A DNA stretch of 64,000 nucleotides from Chrysaora quinquecirrha (taxonomy: Eukaryota; Cnidaria; Scyphozoa; Semaeostomeae; Pelagiidae): contig JACTAT010000014.1 of NCBI GenBank assembly GCA_014526335.1, positions 1,373,250 through 1,437,249 on the forward strand, read 5' to 3'. The translations under genes and the position numbers were made by a program. Of this stretch, positions 23,201 through 34,442 are shown piece after piece. A model generated the notes under the pieces. The model had not been told where the DNA came from, did not search any database, and saw only the letters and a list, made by a program, of their open reading frames with translations. Every line of letters begins with the position of its first letter. The stretch's first letter is position 1.

Positions 23201-24544
23201 TCAATCCTGGAGAAACCCTAGTCAGGGGCAAACGTTTCTTATCAAAGATCAGATGAGTGTAATGATTTATGAAGATCTGACGCTTTAACGGCAATAAGGC
23301 CTTCAGTAGACGTACAATTGAAAAGGTTTTGAATCAAAATCTTGAGGAATGATCGAGATGTCGTGTTTTACGAAAGACAGCAGTATAAGCTGAGATGTTT
23401 TGCTTGTTAATCAATGATACCATTATCAAAGAAATCTTCTTTGGTTTTTGAACAGGAAATATTCTTCAAAAGAGTGTGGTACGATCAGGAAACAGCTTGC
23501 TGTGTTCCAAGGGTTTTTAGAGAATTTGCGTTTAAGAATCATTCAAAATTGTCGATCCTCTTCTGAGAATAACTGCAATATCTTATCTGTTCATTGAATT
23601 CACAAAGCACAGTTTCAGATGGAAAATACGCACTTGAAACTGATATCAATCACTGTTTGATGTTAATTTTTACTTGATAAATGGAGTATTCTTTCCGATA
23701 CTGTAATTATCCACCCCTTGGCCTTCTGAATATCAACAAATTTACAGGCCTACACTCTTTCTATATAAGAACCAGGAAATTTTGATCGAGGCTGGCTGTG
23801 CTTAAGTTTTTGCCTTTTTTGAGCCTGAAATGTTCTTAATCTGTTCTTAATTCCTTGGTATAAGACATCTATATTTTCAATGAATGTCTGTAGTGGTACC
23901 AGGGGGTTGTAATTAACGGTAGAAACGGCAGTTGGAGCTGCTCAAAATTTAAGGAATTAAGGATAGTAGTCGCTAAAGTTTAAAGTAGGTGTACTTTAGC
24001 TTAGCTATACAAAGCTGAATTCACGTGATTTTTGCTTAGAGGAATGGATTTTGTTGGTAATGATACATGATTGATACCATAAAGGCTTTGTTAAAAGCAC
24101 CCTCATTCTGTAAGTTCTGTTAGGTGCCTATTTTCTGGGGGGTTGAACAAATGAGGGTTTGGAATTTCAGTTTGAGAAACGCTAGAGAAACTCTTCTCGA
24201 ATTCTAGAAAAGCTAAGGAACTACAGGGAAGAACATACGTACAATTGTTGTTCGAGTTGTTTATAAAAAGACTGGGTATGGTGACATTTCACATGTTTCT
24301 GACTCAAATTTTTTACCAATACTGAAAATGGTCCATGCAAGTGTTGCGGAATATCTAAAAACCGGAGACCTACTAAGAGTAGGGGGTTGGAAATTTGTCA
24401 AAAAATTTATTAGCGGGGAGTACCAATGAGAGGGACGGTACTTAGGCAGCTAAGAGTACAGTACCCTTGTCGGCAAAACAGCTAAAATATATAAATAGAA
24501 GTCAATTTAAAGGTATGTAGGCAAAGGATAAAGTAGCTTATCCA

Positions 24545-24550
24545 TTTATT
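24545..24550 (-). terminator. Polyadenylation signal AATAAA on minus strand
   Basis: TTTATT on the plus strand reads AATAAA on minus, about 170 nt downstream of the predicted stop at 24718-24720. Confidence 0.35.
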
Positions 24551-24717
24551 TATAGACATAGAAATGTATACATAAGCAAATATGGTGGTTTATTCATTAT
24601 TTGTTCCTTCATTTCTTGGGCGTTGCATCCGTAAGGATTAAGCATTGTATGAGAACAACTGTTCCTCTTCTTTCTCAGCCTAAAATGTATCAATAATGTT
24701 TTTATCATTCATCCCAC

Positions 24718-27286
24718 TCAATTGGGCCCTGAATCTGAAAATATATTTAAATTCATCTCTGTCGGTAAATTTGACAGACTGAGGAAATATTTCCCTTTCA
24801 TGGTAGAGAGGTCTTTCGATAAAGGAGTATCTGTAGTAACACTGTCATTTATAGTACATATACGGCGATTTTTTATTATATATGATAATTTTAAAAAATA
24901 ATACACGCTTTTTTTTATAAAGAACCTAGCTCAAGGCCTAGTTCTTAAAGTTCCTTATTTTTTGACCTCTTTTGAGACGATTGTAGTTCCAAAAGTTCCT
25001 TAATAGTTCCTTAATTTTAACTGCACATACAGTTTAATGACTGCTGTACAGAGACATTTGCTTGTAAGCAAAGCTCGAAACTACTCAATGAAACATTTGA
25101 TACATGCATAAAGTACAATTTATATGATTTTCGACTGCAAATGAATGTAACGGGCTTTCTAATTCTTGATTGTTTGCAGTGATAGGAATATTTAACAATG
25201 AAAAGTTCCTTGGTGATTTTCTCTTTAGTAGTATACGTTCTTTCAATTTTCTGGGCTTCTACATGTAGGTTCCTTATAAAGTGGTTCCTTATAAAAAAAG
25301 CGTGTAGACCTGTTATGTATAAAACTAAAGTTGTAACGCTAAGACCGTACACTCCTTTTTTGTAAGAATACATAAGAAGATTGAGGCCTGATTAGTCAAA
25401 ATGTAAGAACAACGTAAGAACATGTCCAGCCTCAGATGAAAGATAAGAAACAAGAAAATGTGTTTTTAGAAGTTTCATTACATGTTAACAATTCAGAACT
25501 ATGCAGTTACTGAATAAAGGTATACTTTTGTACAGTGGAGGGTGTGCAGTACAGTGGAGGATCAGTACAATGGAGGGATATCATCAGTACTGTGGAGGAT
25601 ATTCAATACTGAATATACTGTACTGATGGTATTCCTCCACAGTACTGATGATATCCTCCACTGTACTGTGCATCCCCCACTGTACTGATGATATCCCTCC
25701 ACTGTACTGTGCATCCCCCACTGTACTGATAATATCCCTCCACTGTACTGATGATATCCCTCCACTGTACTGTGCATCCCCCACTGTACTGATAATATCC
25801 CTCCACTGTACTGATGATATCCCTCCACTGTACTGATGATATCCCTCCACTGTACTGTGCATCCCCCACTGTACTGATGATATCCCTCCACTGTACTGTG
25901 CATCCCCCACTGTACTGATAATATCCCTCCACTGTACTGATGATATCCCTCCACTGCATACTGTACTGATGTATCCCTCAACTGTACTGATAATATCCCT
26001 CCACTGTACTGATGATATCCCTCCACTGTACTGTGCATCCCCCACTGTACTGATAATATCCCTCCACTGTACTGATGATATCCCTCCACTGTACTGATGA
26101 TATCCCTCCACCGTATTGAATATCCTTCCACTGTACTGCACACCCTAAACTGTGATGATTTTCACAAAAAATAAAGTAGCACTTTTTCGCTTTATCACAA
26201 TCTCATCGATGGATAACTCTAGGTTGTGAACCTTCAATTACCTTAAGTAGTGCCTTGGATCAAACGTTAAGACATGTACAACAGAAACAAGCAAGGTATT
26301 ATTTAAAGTATGAATTAAAAAAGATTCAATATTAAGGATGAGAATCTAAGAATTAATTGTTTTCTCATACCCATATTTTAAACTAACATAGATAAACATG
26401 TACAGTTAGTATATATAATATATATTAAATCTTTACGACCGGCTGTAAAAGGATCGTTTGTGTGAATACAGACAGTGAGTGCCCTCGCGCTATTTCGTGT
26501 AGAGCGGTAATGTTTCTGGTCGGTGAACTTTTATTCGGTTTTATTCTTACTTTCTTAATTACACGTTTTTTTTATAAGAACACTTGGCTTCGATTTCAGC
26601 CTGCCTGTTTCTTATTTTTGAAGCGATTTTTCACTAACTTGTCACCCCCTACCCTTCTCGAAAACATGTTTAAAATGCGTTTTCAGGCAAGGGCTTTACG
26701 CTGGTGAACTTTGCTTTTGCGTATCTCAAATAGTTTCGGAGATAGCAAAAAATTTTGACCCAAATTTCAGCCTGGTGTTTCTTATAAAGGTTGTTCTTAT
26801 AAAAAACCATGTACAATAGTCAATACACTTTTCTATAGACGAATTACAACTCTCAGGGTCCGGCCTGATGAGTACAGGTTCTTGTTCAATAAGTAATGTA
26901 CCCGTATGCGAAGAAACTGAATATCTGGAATTTCGACCATTATTTCCATTATTTTCTACTAAAGAAGTACTCCCAGAATCGAGTTTTTCTCCGAATTCTT
27001 TCAATTCTTTTTCGGTAACTTTTCTTCGCATCGGCCATGAATTGGTTGGCACTAAAAGAAGATGCTTTGATGTTTTCGCCTCACATGTAGCAAGACTCAA
27101 ATAGCCGTCATCTCTAAAATTAACAGAATTGCTTTCTTGGACATCAGTATTTACACTTAACGAGGCCTTTCCTTTCGTTTGAATATCACCCAAACATTCA
27201 AAATCATTCTTTGTAAAATGTTTATTAACACGAAGTTTTTTGACCGTTCCTTTGGTCAGCAAATCACCATCATTTGAGGATAACAT
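24718..27286 (-). CDS. Predicted two-exon orphan protein (about 193 aa)
   Basis: Function not recognised. Exon 1 (27286 down to 26829) starts MLSSNDGDLLTKGTVKKLRV and is open for 152 codons of ordinary, non-repetitive protein-like sequence, rich in Lys, Ser, Asp and Asn. A donor GAAAA|GTGTATT leaves phase 2. An acceptor ...AATGACAG|T at 24842-24843 restores the frame into exon 2 (24841 down to 24718), which ends NLNIFSDSGPN and a TGA. Total 582 nt including stop. No signal peptide, TM span or known motif is visible; RRKVTEKELKEFGEKL may form a short helix. The intron carries three repeat elements, one ending 17 bp from the donor. The ATG could follow an upstream exon, since CAG precedes it. 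It may instead be a lineage-restricted gene or a decayed one. The splice join is my inference. Confidence 0.42.
24904..25304. mobile_element. MITE family A, copy 1
   Basis: 401 bp flanked by TA on both sides. The termini are CACGCTTTTTTTTATAAAGA and, inverted, CACGCTTTTTTTATAAGGAA. A subterminal second copy of the end (GGTTCCTTATAAAGTGGTTC) is present. Internal landmarks shared with copies 2-4 are CTCAAGGCCTAGTTCTT, TTTTGAGACGATTGTAGTTCC and TTCTACATGTAGGTTCC. No coding capacity. It lies in the intron of the minus-strand gene. Confidence 0.88.
25532..26153. mobile_element. Inverted-repeat-ended element with a 22 bp minisatellite core
   Basis: The core is a tandem array of CCCTCCACTGTACTGATGAT-type units of 22 bp, in two alternating flavours (…GATGATATC and …GTGCATCCC). 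Orientation flips near 25607. The outer ends match as inverted repeats: AGGGTGTGCAGTACAGTGGA on the left and the same sequence inverted on the right (26124-26147). Long open frames on both strands are artefacts of the array. Confidence 0.8.
26562..26811. mobile_element. MITE family C, copy 1
   Basis: The left end is TA then CACGTTTTTTTTATAAGAAC. The right end is GTTCTTATAAAAAACCATG then TA. The internal TTTCAGCCTG occurs near both ends. It is related to 41622-41945 and shares the core terminus with family A. Confidence 0.72.
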
Positions 27287-29154
27287 CTTCTGCTTACATT
27301 ACATTCTCCGATAAAACTTCTTAAAATTTCGAAGTAGGAGAAATTATCAATGAAATGCTATCGTAACATTACTATAATCTTTCCCAAAAGCATACGAAAT
27401 ACACCAATTGGGATTATTCCAGGTTTTTTCTCAATTCCTTTGTGCAATTTGATATGGAGCAATTTTGTTTCAGCTGTGAAAGAGTTTTATTGTTATCAGT
27501 GATGTTTAATTGCTTCTTTCCACAAAGTAAATGAAGTAACAACTACGAAGTCAATATCAACAACGACGTAATATGCTTCCCGTGATTGAATCTGCAAAAT
27601 AAATAATCAAATACTGATTATAATCATTGTTACTTGCCTTTCTCTTTTCATATCACGAAATTTTCTCATACAAATTTATCAGGAAACGTTCTAAGGTCGC
27701 GAGTGTTGCTTACCGACGCGCACGTGAGCACGAGAATGAATGAACCACTAGGAGAAAGAATTCACTGGAAACGTAATGGCTGCAGGATTCGAGAAATTCG
27801 TACTTTCAGCATCAAAATCGTACGTTTTCTAGCTAATTTCGTCAATTTGAAGTGAGAAGGCCTTGTTTTTATAAACAACAAAGTGATTAAGGAAGTTCTG
27901 GTATGTTGGCCTGTTTTACATCGCACAACTCACATCCGTTTTATAATTAGAGCGGTTGTGAGCATTATCACAGCTGTGCAGAAGAGCGTGTCGGTTCGGT
28001 GTCGGCTTCATCTTGCACTGGGACCCTCCGCATTCAAGTATTCTCTTGAAAAACTATCTACTGTGGCATAGACGTGAACGATAAGTCCAAACTTTATTAT
28101 TCAACATAATCAAATCTTCGTCCTTTCTTGTAAGAGCGCGTCCACCTTTCAAAATGCTGAATGTTTCGTGGTCAATCTACAGTCAAAAACAAAAAGCTTG
28201 CCGATAACAAGCTCAATGGGATCATGAACCTATTCGTAGTAATAAATCCGGTTTATTGTTCTCAATATCAATGTCTTTCATAACGTCTTTCAATATCAAA
28301 CGCTGCTCAGCACTCTAACGTTTCCATGACAACAAGTTAGTTTTCAGAAAGAGGCTGAAGTCTAAGAGTGAAGTCTGCGGCCAAGGAGGATTGGAAAAGC
28401 CCCCCGCGATGATTTTGAGTGCCTTTATTTACAGCTTTGCAGATGGCGGAGAATTTTTGGTTCGTTTGATTACTGGCTTTGAAGATTGCAGTTAAAAAGA
28501 CAAAGTTTGTCGATAAAATTACGTTTACTGAAGTGAATTATGTTAAAATGGAAATTTAACATGGGTTTATCACAAATTTCGTTTATTAACAGCAGTTTAC
28601 AATATTTTGTTGGCTGTTTTCATTTGCCTTCAGTTTGGGCCTAAGTCACGAAGGTTGAAAAATATTTGTCAAAATTTGCTACTCATTATCGAATGGGCGG
28701 AAAGAGGACTTTACAAATTTTTGTACAAATAACACTTAAAAAGGCTTGAGCTGCCAGAAAAATGTTTAAGTCCCACTAAGTCCCATCATCTTGAACCTTT
28801 TTTCACCTCTTTTAACCAGGCACTTTCTGAGAAAAAATTTCATCCCGCCACTGCGGCGCTTCGTCTTTCTATTTGTAAAAGTTTGAAGAATGCCGTTGTT
28901 CCTTGATATTTTATTCTTTATCACTGAAATTTTCTTCTCTCACAAATTCAGAAAATTTGAAGGCTTTGTCAATACTTTTCATAAGAGGAACAGCCTAATG
29001 GAAAACTTCAACTACTTTCTTTAGGCCAACTGAACGATTCTTCGGATCTCGCGCCACACTGAACATGGGATGATCGGAATTTAACTGATCAAAACAACGC
29101 GGCTCAGTTGATAATATGAATGGTACGCTATGCATTATGGGATACTATTCCAAT

Positions 29155-30250
29155 CCTCCTTGGGGAGTGGATGCTGATTCTTGTGGTTTGTGTGTTTGTG
29201 TGGCACATAGGTAGGCACACATATATGCACACATAGAGAGACAGAGAGTCGATGCTGATTCTTGTGGTTCGTGTGTTTTGTGCGGCACATGTTGGGCACA
29301 CACATATACACACATGGAGAGACAGACAGTCGATGCTGATTCTTGTGGTTTGTGTGTTTGTGTGGCACATAGGTAGGCACACATATACACACATAGAGAG
29401 ACAGAGAGTTGATGCTGATTCTTGTGGTTCGTGTGTTTTGTGTGGCACATGTTGGACACACAAATATACACACATAGAGAGACAGAGAGTCGATGTTGAT
29501 TCTTGTGGTTTGTGTGTTTGTGTGGCACATAGGTAGGCACACTTATACACACATAGAGAGACAGAGAGTCGATGCTGATTCTTTTGGTTCGTGTGTTTGT
29601 GTGGCACATAGGTAGGCACACATATATGCACACATAGAGAGACAGAGAGTCGATGCTGATTCTTTTGGTTCGTGTGTTTGTGTGGCACATAGGTAGGCAC
29701 ACATATATGCACACATAGAGAGACAGAGAGTCGATGTTGATTCTTGTGGTTTGTGTGTTTGTGTGGCACATAGGTAGGCACACATATATGCACACATAGA
29801 GAGACAGAGAGTCGATGCTGATTCTTGTGGTTCGTGTGTTTGTGTGGCACATAGGTAGGCACACATATATGCACACATAGAGAGACAGAGAGTCTATGCT
29901 GATTCTTGTGGTTCGTGTGTTTTGTGTGGCACATAGGTAGGCACACATATATACACACATGGAGAGTCAGAGGGTCGATGCTGATTCTTGTGGTTCGTGT
30001 GTTTTGTGTGGCACATAGGTAGGCACACATATATACACATGTGGAGAGTCAGAGGGTCGATGCTGATTTTTGTGGTTCGTGTGTTTTGTGTGGCACGTGG
30101 ATAGGTACACATATATACAGACAGAGAGACAGAGAGTGGATGCAGATTTTGTGGTTTGTGTGTTTGTGTGGCACATTGGTAGGCACACATATATACACAC
30201 AAAGAGAGACAGGGAGTGGATCCTGATTCTTGTGGTTTGTGTGCCTGCGG
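29155..30250 (+). repeat. Minisatellite, about 81 bp unit, about 13 copies
   Basis: Successive GATGCTGATTCTTGTGGTT starts fall near 29169, 29251, 29332, 29411 and 29492, so the unit is 79-82 bp. Each unit also holds GTGTGGCACATAGGTAGGCA and ACACATAGAGAGACAGAGAG. Diverged units continue at 30380-30465 and 30862-31040 on either side of a MITE. In the first kilobase two unit types alternate (GTTGG versus TAGGTAGG). Three minus-strand frames stay open, which marks them as artefacts. Confidence 0.93.
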
Positions 30251-30467
30251 CTGTCCTTGTTGTTTCCCGATTGAAATTCCAACTCACTGAATTTCTTGGA
30301 TTAATTTGATCTACATATACAAGAAGGACACATACGGCGTGTATATATGTATATAGCTACAGTCGCACGCACAGAGAGAGAGAAGGAGAACGACAGTGAC
30401 AGACTCTAAATTCTTGTGCACTGTGTGTCCTGACTGGAACCAACACAGACACAGATATATGCACATA

Positions 30468-30859
30468 CACGCTTTTTTTATAAAGAACCTAGGTCAAAGC
30501 CTAGTTCTTCTTATTTTTCGACCTCTTTTGAGACGATTGTAGTTCCAAAAAATCCTTAATTTTTACTGCACATACAGTTTAATGACTACTGTACAGAGAA
30601 AATTGCTTGTAAGCAAAGCTCGAAACTACTCAAGGAAACATTGGATACTGTACATGCATAAAGTGCAATTTATCTTATGCGATTTTCGACTGCAAATGAA
30701 TGGAACGGGCTTTTTAATTCTTGATTGTTTGCAGTGATAGAAATATTTAACAATGAAAAGTTCCTTAGTGATTTTCTCTTGAGTAGTATAAGTTCTTTAA
30801 ATTTTCGGGCCTTCTACATGTAGGTTCCTTATAAAGTGGTTCCTTATAAAAAAAGCGTG
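30468..30859. mobile_element. MITE family A, copy 2, inserted in minisatellite
   Basis: 392 bp with TA flanks, left end CACGCTTTTTTTATAAAGAA and the matching inverted right end. Minisatellite-type sequence (AGATATATGCACATA before, TTCTTGTGGTTCGTGTGTTT after) lies on both sides, so the MITE landed in a CACATA-GAGAG site of an older array. Confidence 0.88.
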
Positions 30860-31204
30860 TATAGATCAGGGAGTTGCTCCGAATTCTTGTGGTTCGTGTG
30901 TTTTGCGTTGCACATATACTATAGACACACACATGTATATGCACAGGGATGGACAGGGAGTGGAGGTGGATTGTACTGTTCCGTGTATTTTGTGTGGCAC
31001 ATATGCAGGCATACATACATACACACTGGAACAACAGACTGTTTTTCATGTGTCACAATTAAGAAGCAGTTGGTTGCTCAAAATTGCCTCCAAAGAGTTT
31101 CTTTCATAATAAAGGACAAGGTAGTCTAATGAGAATCTGGTATAAATTCGTGTAAATCCGTTTTAAACTGAAATGATCCATCTTGGAACCGTCAAGAAAG
31201 AATA

Positions 31205-31515
31205 CACGCTTTTCATTTTATAAAGAACCTAGCTCAAGGTCTAGTTCTATAGTTCCTTATGTTTGGACCTCTTTTGATTAATTGAAGCGCCAAAGGTTCC
31301 TTAATTTCAACTGCATATTTAGTTTAGTAGTGCCAAGTGCCATGACTAAATAGCCACTTGTATGCGAGAAAAGCTAGAAACTACTTGCTACTTAAAAGGA
31401 AACATTTGATATATGTGTAACATACAATTTACGTGATTTTGACTGCAATTGACCGGCTACCTCACCTTCGATTGTTTGCAGTGATAAATATATTCAAATT
31501 TGAAAAGTTGTGGTA
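31205..31515. mobile_element. MITE family A, copy 3, right end lost
   Basis: It starts TA, CACGCTTTTCATTTTATAAA and follows family A (AACCTAGCTCAAGGTCTAGT, ACCTCTTTTGATTAATTG) until about 31510. There the next inverted-repeat element takes over, so the right terminus is missing. Confidence 0.7.
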
Positions 31516-32058
31516 CACTCTTTTCTTTATAAGAAACTAAGATTTTTTCGGTGCCCAAAGTGCTCGAAGAGTTTTGGTACTGAAAGTTTCTTACTAGTTT
31601 CTTGGGGATCAAACATTTTTAGTGCCAAAACAAGTAATTGACTCTTACACTTGACAAATATAAGAAGCAAAACAATTCACGTATACACTCATTTTTTTAT
31701 AAGAAACCCATTTATAAGAAACTCAGTACTGAGATCAATATTGGTTAAGAAACTTTCAGTACTCGACCAAAATGGTAAGAAACTCGCAGGTCTCAAGAAT
31801 CTTTAGAATTAGAAATAAAGCATCGAGAAAACAAACTTCTGTTGCACCATAAGTGTCTATTTTGACAGAAAAACAGCTGATGTAAACGTGAATTGTATTG
31901 CTTCTTCTATTTGTAGAATTTAAGTGTCAATTGCCCGTTTTGGCACTTAAAAATTTTGATTTAAGAAACTGCTAAGAAACTTTCAGTACCAAATTTGTCC
32001 CAAAACTAAGAAACTTTGAGTACTGACCAAAATCTTAGTTTCTTATAAAAAAAGAGTG
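31516..32058. mobile_element. Foldback element family B
   Basis: The first about 170 bp (CACTCTTTTCTTTATAAGAA ... ACAATTCACG) are the imperfect reverse complement of the last about 180 bp (CGTGAATTGTATTGC ... TCTTATAAAAAAAGAGTG). The centre contains another CACTCATTTTTTTATAAGAA end, so it may be nested. The terminus matches the other MITE families here. Confidence 0.75.
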
Positions 32059-32578
32059 CTACGTTAGTCACTGCTCATCCTGCCTGATAAATATGTCGAC
32101 ATCATCAATAATTCAAATCAGTTGTTTCAGATTGTTTGTTTATTATTATAGAAGACGAAGAAAAGTCCAAGTTTATTCAAATTTATCACTTAAATGCGAA
32201 CTTGTATACGAATCGTTTTCATTGCACATGTTACAATACGCCTTAGCCTTTGCTGTTTCTTAAAGCTTTGGATATTACAAGAATATTGTTTGCAATTAAT
32301 GCACTACGCGTAACAGCAGATTCAGTGCCTCTCAGTTAGCAAATATGTTTTTATGTGAAATGACTTTGATTAAAAATGATTTGATTCGTTCGCGCAGGTG
32401 GTGCAAGCAAATAAAAACAGCTTGTTTTATAACCTGCTTTTAATTTCATTTACGTATTTGACCACATTGCAATGTTTGTTTCATAAAACAAAAGGTTTAT
32501 AGGACCTAATTTTGCCCTAAAAGCCCAAGTTGCCTAGAAGATACTGTACGTGTCCTTGAAAATACGATATGATATACA

Positions 32579-32978
32579 CCCGGGGGGGGAGGGTACTTCC
32601 ATTGTTCGTTATACTAGACGTGCCGCCCAAATTGGTAACTTTTTCAGCCCCAATTTCCCTACATATGGGTTGATTTTTCGTGATGAATCTCTACAAATGG
32701 TTAGTAAAATATATAAAAATTTTAGACATGCATTGCTTTGAAAAGCCTGATAAAAGTGCGTTTTAGATTTCAGCGCAAATGCCTTTTCGCCGCATTTAGA
32801 GTTGCCTCAGGCATTAAAATGGGTTCAAACATTTGAGATATTGGTACAAATGGGTAAAAAATTTCGTTGGTTTTTCTATACATGGGTACCACGACCGACA
32901 AAATTTGTCCATAGACATGGGTGGTGGAAAAACTGGACGGCACGTCTAGTCATTTGAACAATGAAGTACCTCCCTGGG
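32579..32978. mobile_element. Inverted-repeat element with CCCGGGGGG ends, TATACA flanks
   Basis: The left end is CCCGGGGGGGGAGGGTACTT and the right end is GAAGTACCTCCCTGGG. TIR complementarity extends through CATTGTTCGTTATACTAGACGTGCCG versus CGGCACGTCTAGTCATTTGAACAATG. TATACA lies directly on both sides (32573-32578 and 32979-32984) as a likely 6 bp target duplication. Confidence 0.8.
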
Positions 32979-33369
32979 TATACAGTACATTTTTCAATAA
33001 CCAACTGCAAGTAATTAAAGGCTGGAGACTTGAGGGCTCAATTTAATACCGTTATTGCTCTAGTAAACACCCAAGGCGTTTATTTGATTTTTGAGATTTA
33101 ATGGCGGGCATTTATTGAAATGGGCGTTTAATAGAGGCGGACGTTTATTACAAAAAACAAGGAAATTTGAATATTTATTTTTTCATACTTTCGTTAATTT
33201 TAGGATGTTTCCCTCATTTTTAAAATTTTACTTATCTAAATATAGCAGAAAGCCTTGAAGTCATAAGCATGACTTTCTTTCTTATAGTCATAAGCACTTT
33301 CTTGCTTTCTTCAAGGAGGTAGAGAGAACCTCTCTCTACCTCCTTGCTTTCTTCTATCTTGGCTTGAAG

Positions 33370-33425
33370 AGTTAGTTAGCAAGTTACCTATAGTTACCAT
33401 AGCTTGTAAGGTAGCCAGTTGGTTG

Positions 33426-33475
<50 letters not shown>

Positions 33476-33691
33476 AAGTTAGTTAGTTATAGTTAGTTAG
33501 TTATAGTTAGTTAGTTAGTTAGTTAGTCAGTTAGTTAGTTATAGTTAGTTAGTTACTTAGTTAGTTAGTTAGTTAGTTCAGTTTAGTTAGTTAGTTTGTT
33601 TAGTTAGTTAGTTAGTTATTTAGTTAGTTTAGTTAGTTAGTTAGTTAGTTAGTTTGTTAGTTAGTTAGTTAGTTAGTTAGTTATTTTGCAT

Positions 33692-33739
<48 letters not shown>

Positions 33740-33833
33740 CTTAGTTAGTTAGTCAGTTAGTTAGTTAATTTAATTAGTAAGTTAGTTAGTTAGTCAGTCA
33801 GTTAGCATAGCTTGTAAGTTAGTTCGTTAGTTC

Positions 33834-33878
<45 letters not shown>

Positions 33879-33945
33879 CTGGTTAGCTAGTTAGTTAGTT
33901 AGTTGGTTAGTTAGTTTTTGTTAGTTAGGTAACTAGTTAATTAAT
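33370..33945 (+). repeat. (TTAG)n tetranucleotide tract
   Basis: About 0.5 kb of TTAGTTAGTTAG with interruptions (TATAG, TTTGTTAG, GCATAGCTTGTAAG twice). It lies about 500 bp upstream of the attractin start codon. Confidence 0.95.
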
Positions 33946-34385
33946 TATACGCTTGTTTTTACTTTCACTCAGATATTCTTAGAAGGACGGACCTTTCGCA
34001 TGATAGGCTTTGGATATTTGTTGTACTCTTTTTACTAAAAAATGGTACATTGGTCGCTGTCCTCCATCGCTGCTTCAACTAATCAGAAAAATTTCATCCT
34101 TGCTGTTGGGAAGTTAAGAAGCTCTTCAAAAACGAAAGTGAAAGCTGCAGAACTGCCTGGCAGTGAAATTTCTTAACGTTCAGGAGCTAAGAGCTGCATT
34201 CTTACAAGCACTTCCTTGCTTGCACGTACAGTACTGTATAAGAAAACAAAACACACACATCGACTTTCTGAAAATTAGAAATTTTGCAACCTGCGCAAAA
34301 GAAACTTCTGCACACCCAACTGTTTATATGAAGTACCTTCATTTTCCCAGTGTAAAGTTTTGTTGCTAGACTTTTGAAGTCCGCC

Positions 34386-34430
34386 ATGTTGAGTTATGTT
34401 TCTTTATTTTGCTTCTGTCATTCGGCATGA
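34386..34430 (+). promoter_or_regulatory. Short upstream ORFs in attractin 5' leader
   Basis: Three ATGs precede the attractin start and are out of frame with it. ATG at 34386 opens a 14-codon frame closed by TGA at 34428-34430. ATGs at 34396 and 34427 open frames that overlap the attractin start. If the leader is transcribed from upstream of these, scanning ribosomes would meet them first. A transcription start after 34427 would remove the effect. Confidence 0.35.
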
Positions 34431-34442
34431 AATCGCCAAAAT

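Larger units (their letters stand above)
21824..24717. other. Region between RAB28 and the minus-strand gene
   Basis: It begins with the RAB28 3' UTR (AATAAA at 22095-22100). It holds a repeat of the TTTCAAATTTTTGACAAACA type (22150-22260), a reverse SINE (23090-23200) and a fragment near 23780-23900 related to 43690-43810 and 48830-49100. A minus-strand AATAAA (24545-24550) lies about 170 nt past the stop of the minus-strand gene. No other coding sequence seen. Confidence 0.5.
27287..34442. other. Intergenic region between the minus-strand gene and attractin
   Basis: 27287-29150: no exon or named repeat seen. 29150-31060: minisatellite interrupted by a MITE. 31205-32060: two more inverted-repeat elements. 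32579-32978: TATACA-flanked element. 33370-33945: (TTAG)n tract. 33950-34442: presumed promoter and 5' UTR of attractin; I see no convincing TATA box. Confidence 0.5.

Noticed and set aside
25562..26143. Three overlapping minus-strand frames of about 118-193 codons
   Set aside because: Translations of the 22 bp array in all frames.
29128..30287. Long minus-strand open frames (up to about 300 codons) of His/Thr/Cys-rich sequence
   Set aside because: They are translations of the 81 bp minisatellite. Several frames are open at once and the peptide repeats follow the DNA unit.
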